This document shows, one piece after another, positions 8,191-10,849 of a stretch of DNA of 10,849 nt; position 1 is the first letter of the stretch, and each line of letters begins with the position of its first letter. The notes under the pieces were generated by a model that ran no database searches, had not been told where the DNA came from, and saw only the letters and a program-made list of their open reading frames with translations. Source of the DNA: Ectocarpus siliculosus (lineage: Eukaryota; Sar; Phaeophyceae; Ectocarpales; Ectocarpaceae). The position numbers and the translations under genes were made by a program. The stretch lies in the NCBI GenBank assembly GCA_000310025.1, contig FN648466.1, positions 152,796 to 163,644 of the forward strand, in the 5' to 3' direction.

Positions 8191-8950
8191 CTGCGCGTTC
8201 ACCTAGACTTGCTGTAGAATCAGGCAGCTAGCTCCCTTCGTGTTTGCCATGGCATCATGGCGGTTGGCCGGTCATGTCGTCAGAACATTCGCAACAAATG
8301 CACGCTCTCATTAAGCGCAAAATTATAAAAACATTTGTTATACCACTGGGACGCTCGAGTGTGCCAAACAGAGGATGAGGGATTCGTTTCGTTTCTCGTA
8401 ACTCCTCTCGCTTGTGTGGTTCCCTCCTGTGTGCCTCCTCCGATGTGCCGCGAGATAAATGGTTTCCACGCAATGTAGCGCTGGCACGGCCGCGGCTAAT
8501 TGGTGTTTCCACTTTGTTGCCCCTACCCGTGCTCGACCACTGTCTCTCTCGGTTTGTGCCCCGAGTTGGACCGTCCCCCCTTGCCTCGCCCTACTTGAGG
8601 ATGTTAGCCGGGTTTTTCGTATGATAGCCCCACCCAGTGTCGAGCGTACAGGGGAGGCGTCTTACGGAAGCACATGGTGTGTGTTGACCCGGAGGGTGTG
8701 CTGATTTTCTCACAGGGCGAAAACTAGACGTCCCAGAACACACCACTCGTTTTGTCAACAACTTGGGGCAATCCGTGACTCAACAGATGCGATAGTTTCC
8801 GCGAGGAACAATGATGTCGTCGTGGCCCACCAGAGCACCCCTGCTTGAATTTTGGACCAGTTTTATTTTCTCCGGTGTTCCCCAGTTCTTCGTCAGACGT
8901 CGGACCAACTCGAGCCATGCTCCGCACGAACAAACAAACGTTCTCCCTCT
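8191..8950. other. Intergenic stretch without recognised genes
   Basis: Short open frames occur on both strands (for example 8412-8704 plus and 8724-8933 minus), but their translations match nothing I know. They have no repeated domain pattern and no consistent splice context. A TTTATT at 8862-8867 is a minus-strand AATAAA and could belong to a convergent transcript. Confidence 0.5.
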
Positions 8951-10544
8951 TCCCCTTGCCTAAAAGGCCCCTACTCTATCTAGCTTCCTGCCTACAGTAG
9001 CCAAAATAAAAAAGGCTTTGAGTCGAGGCCGGGGTTACCCCTGCCCCATTTTTTACTAAGAAAGGTCATATTCTTGGAAACACTTTTTATCTTTCGGTCT
9101 TGTTTTCAACAGAAAGGTAGGCCCAATCAAACGCGCCGCGAGCCAGTCACTCAGTCTTTTTTTTCTCCGGTCTCTTTCCCAGACTTGCGCTGCTAAAAAC
9201 AAGCTCTTCTCACTTCTTTGGACGATTCGCGGGCCCCTCCTCCAAGGTCGAACCCATCCCGCCCCCCCCCCCCGCCCCCAATGGTTCTGTTGAACTGTCG
9301 GCGCAATTGCATATGCTGCCCGTTATAGTAGGCATGCCACAGTCGACAGACCCCGCCCTTACCATTTTGTAATATATTGACCCCGACAGCAGTAGCGACA
9401 CCTTTAGCATCTACGGTGTTGAAAACAGGAAGACTGCACATTGCTGCCGCGTTGTAGGCACCGCCTTCTAGAAACGAACAGCAGCACCAACCCCGCCGTC
9501 TTCTCTCTCCCGAAGTCACGCGGACCCATAAGCCGAATCATTTAACTCTGTAATCTCAACATCTACTACACACATACGGGAACATAGAGGCCTTGCCAAA
9601 ACATGCGGAACGGACGACGAGGCGGATGGATAGGAGACACGCACATCACAGCAGCGGCAGCGATCGTCAGACAGAAACGCAGCTAATAGCTACTGAAGAC
9701 CGGATCCGTCCGCGGAAACCAAACCGGGCTGCAGCAATAATATTGTATGTCGGTCCACCCGCACACTCAGCATACAAAAATGAAGCAGACAAGGGGGTAG
9801 GGCAGGCAGACAGACAGTCAGTCGAATAACGGGCGCACAACGAATGAAGCCCTCACCACGTTATAAACGATGAACTACCCAGCCTATCAGGCAGGCAGCG
9901 GCAACGACCGGCAAAGCTTTCAGGCCATCTAAATAGGCTATACGTACAATCAAAATAACGGCGTGCCAGATGAGCACGCGGGGCCGGCGGGCCTCCACGC
10001 CAACAAACAGAAAAAAAGAGCGAAAAACGAAAAGACTCGCGGCCCGAAATATATCAACGCCCGGCCGGAATCAATCATCAAGGCTTTTTGACAGCCAAAA
10101 GACATCCTAATACATTGTATCACGAAGAACGCCATCACACGAACAGACACAACGTTTGGTGTTGTGTCGTATCTAATAGAGAGAAGAAGCGTGGCGAGGC
10201 GGGCCACATGCTAAATGCTCTCTCGGAACTGGAGAGAGAGCGCCTCACAGAAGAAGGCAACAACGGAACCAACCGGCACCCACTTTCGTTTTCGCGTCTG
10301 AATACCACACCTACAGGGGCACCTTTGGCTCCCCCTCCAGAATATGTCTTGGTTCGGAGAAAAAAGATACATAAACAAAAAATATATATCCCTGCACATG
10401 TACGCATATCTTTTTTTCGTGACTCAAAGTGTTCTCCACCAGCGTGTCCATGAAATTTTCGTGAAACCTTTTTTGCGCGGGAGGGAGCGCTCGGCCAGCT
10501 ACCACATAGCTGCCCACAGAAAATATATTGTAACCAAGAACAAC

Positions 10545-10570
10545 CAGACAGACTGACAGACAGACACAGC
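10545..10570. repeat. GACA-type microsatellite, imperfect
   Basis: CAGACAGACTGACAGACAGA and flanking bases form an imperfect 4-bp repeat. A similar short run (CAGGCAGACAGACAGTCAGT) lies at 9803-9822. Confidence 0.8.
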
Positions 10571-10705
10571 CAAGCTTCGAAACAAACCCAACCCCCATAC
10601 CGTACTCCCGCTCGGTGGCAGCAAGCGACAGACGAACGTCCGCTCACGGCACACGCGCGAGTCACCCGGCACTGGAGGTCAGCCTGCAACGGTTCCTATT
10701 CCGAA

Positions 10706-10719
10706 AACACACACACACA
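10706..10719. repeat. (AC)n microsatellite
   Basis: An uninterrupted AC dinucleotide run of seven units is followed by a T. Confidence 0.85.
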
Positions 10720-10849
10720 TGCGCCATCCGCCGGCTCAACAGGTACGGGACAGGCAGATAATCAGCAGCAAGAAGCATCCACGCTGACCGGCGCTAAGCC
10801 CCCCCATGCAACACCACTCACAGGACAAAGCGGTACTATAAAGAGAGCA

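Larger units (their letters stand above)
8951..10849. other. Long A/C-rich (plus strand) region with no clear coding exon; possible 3' UTR of a convergent minus-strand gene
   Basis: From about 8950 the plus strand is enriched in A and C, so the minus strand is T/G-rich, like the presumed 3' UTR at 7613-8190. It contains GACA-type short repeats (9802-9822, 10545-10570), an (AC)n run (10706-10719), a C12 tract (9262-9273) and T-rich minus-strand words. The longest frames (9193-9519 minus, 10135-10689 minus) resemble no family I recognise. Treating it as UTR or intron of a gene entering from the right is an inference. Confidence 0.35.

Noticed and set aside
9193-9519. 108-codon open frame on the minus strand
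   Set aside because: It has no recognisable domain, a glycine run from a C-tract, and no consistent splice partners. Kept as unsupported.
10135-10689. 184-codon open frame on the minus strand
   Set aside because: Its composition is cysteine/serine-rich with no family pattern. It lies in low-complexity, microsatellite-containing DNA.

Overview
The window looks like nuclear DNA of an intron-rich, fairly GC-rich eukaryote, most likely a brown alga (Ectocarpus-like stramenopile). The reasons are long GT-AG introns (about 460 to 1190 bp), short exons, C-rich polypyrimidine tracts that run into homopolymer C before acceptors, CAG/CAA glutamine runs, serine/glycine-rich disordered coding sequence, and a T/G-rich 3' untranslated stretch of several hundred bases. 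No bacterial or organellar signature was seen. The taxon is an inference from gene architecture, not from a marker gene.

Two spliced genes lie head to head. On the minus strand, three exons (3349-2639, 1451-1382, 595-426) join in perfect phase. They encode a Q/P/S-rich N-terminus followed by a C-x2-C...H-x2-C zinc finger of the kind found at the N-terminus of Mutator-like (MULE) transposases and FAR1-type factors. The gene runs off the left end of the window or finishes in a short exon that I cannot confirm. Its second intron holds a tandem duplication that includes a second copy of the exon-3 splice acceptor, and next to it an imperfect inverted repeat.

On the plus strand, four exons (4008-4051, 5107-6004, 6462-6551, 7151-7612) join in phase into a 497-residue protein. 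About 300 residues of S/R/G-rich disordered sequence, RS-like in places, precede a C-terminal DUF3605-type domain. The 658 bp between the two start codons is a candidate bidirectional promoter.

Downstream of the plus gene is a T/G-rich presumed 3' UTR that ends near an AATAAA at 8163. The remaining roughly 2.6 kb (8190-10849) has no convincing coding exon. From about 8950 its composition flips to A/C-rich on the plus strand, the mirror image of the UTR, which would fit the 3' end of a convergent minus-strand gene lying to the right.

The exon models come from reading splice consensus, phase and protein pattern by eye. No prokaryote-type mobile system, CRISPR array, rRNA or credible tRNA was found. 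The two genes have no evident functional link beyond sharing an upstream region.
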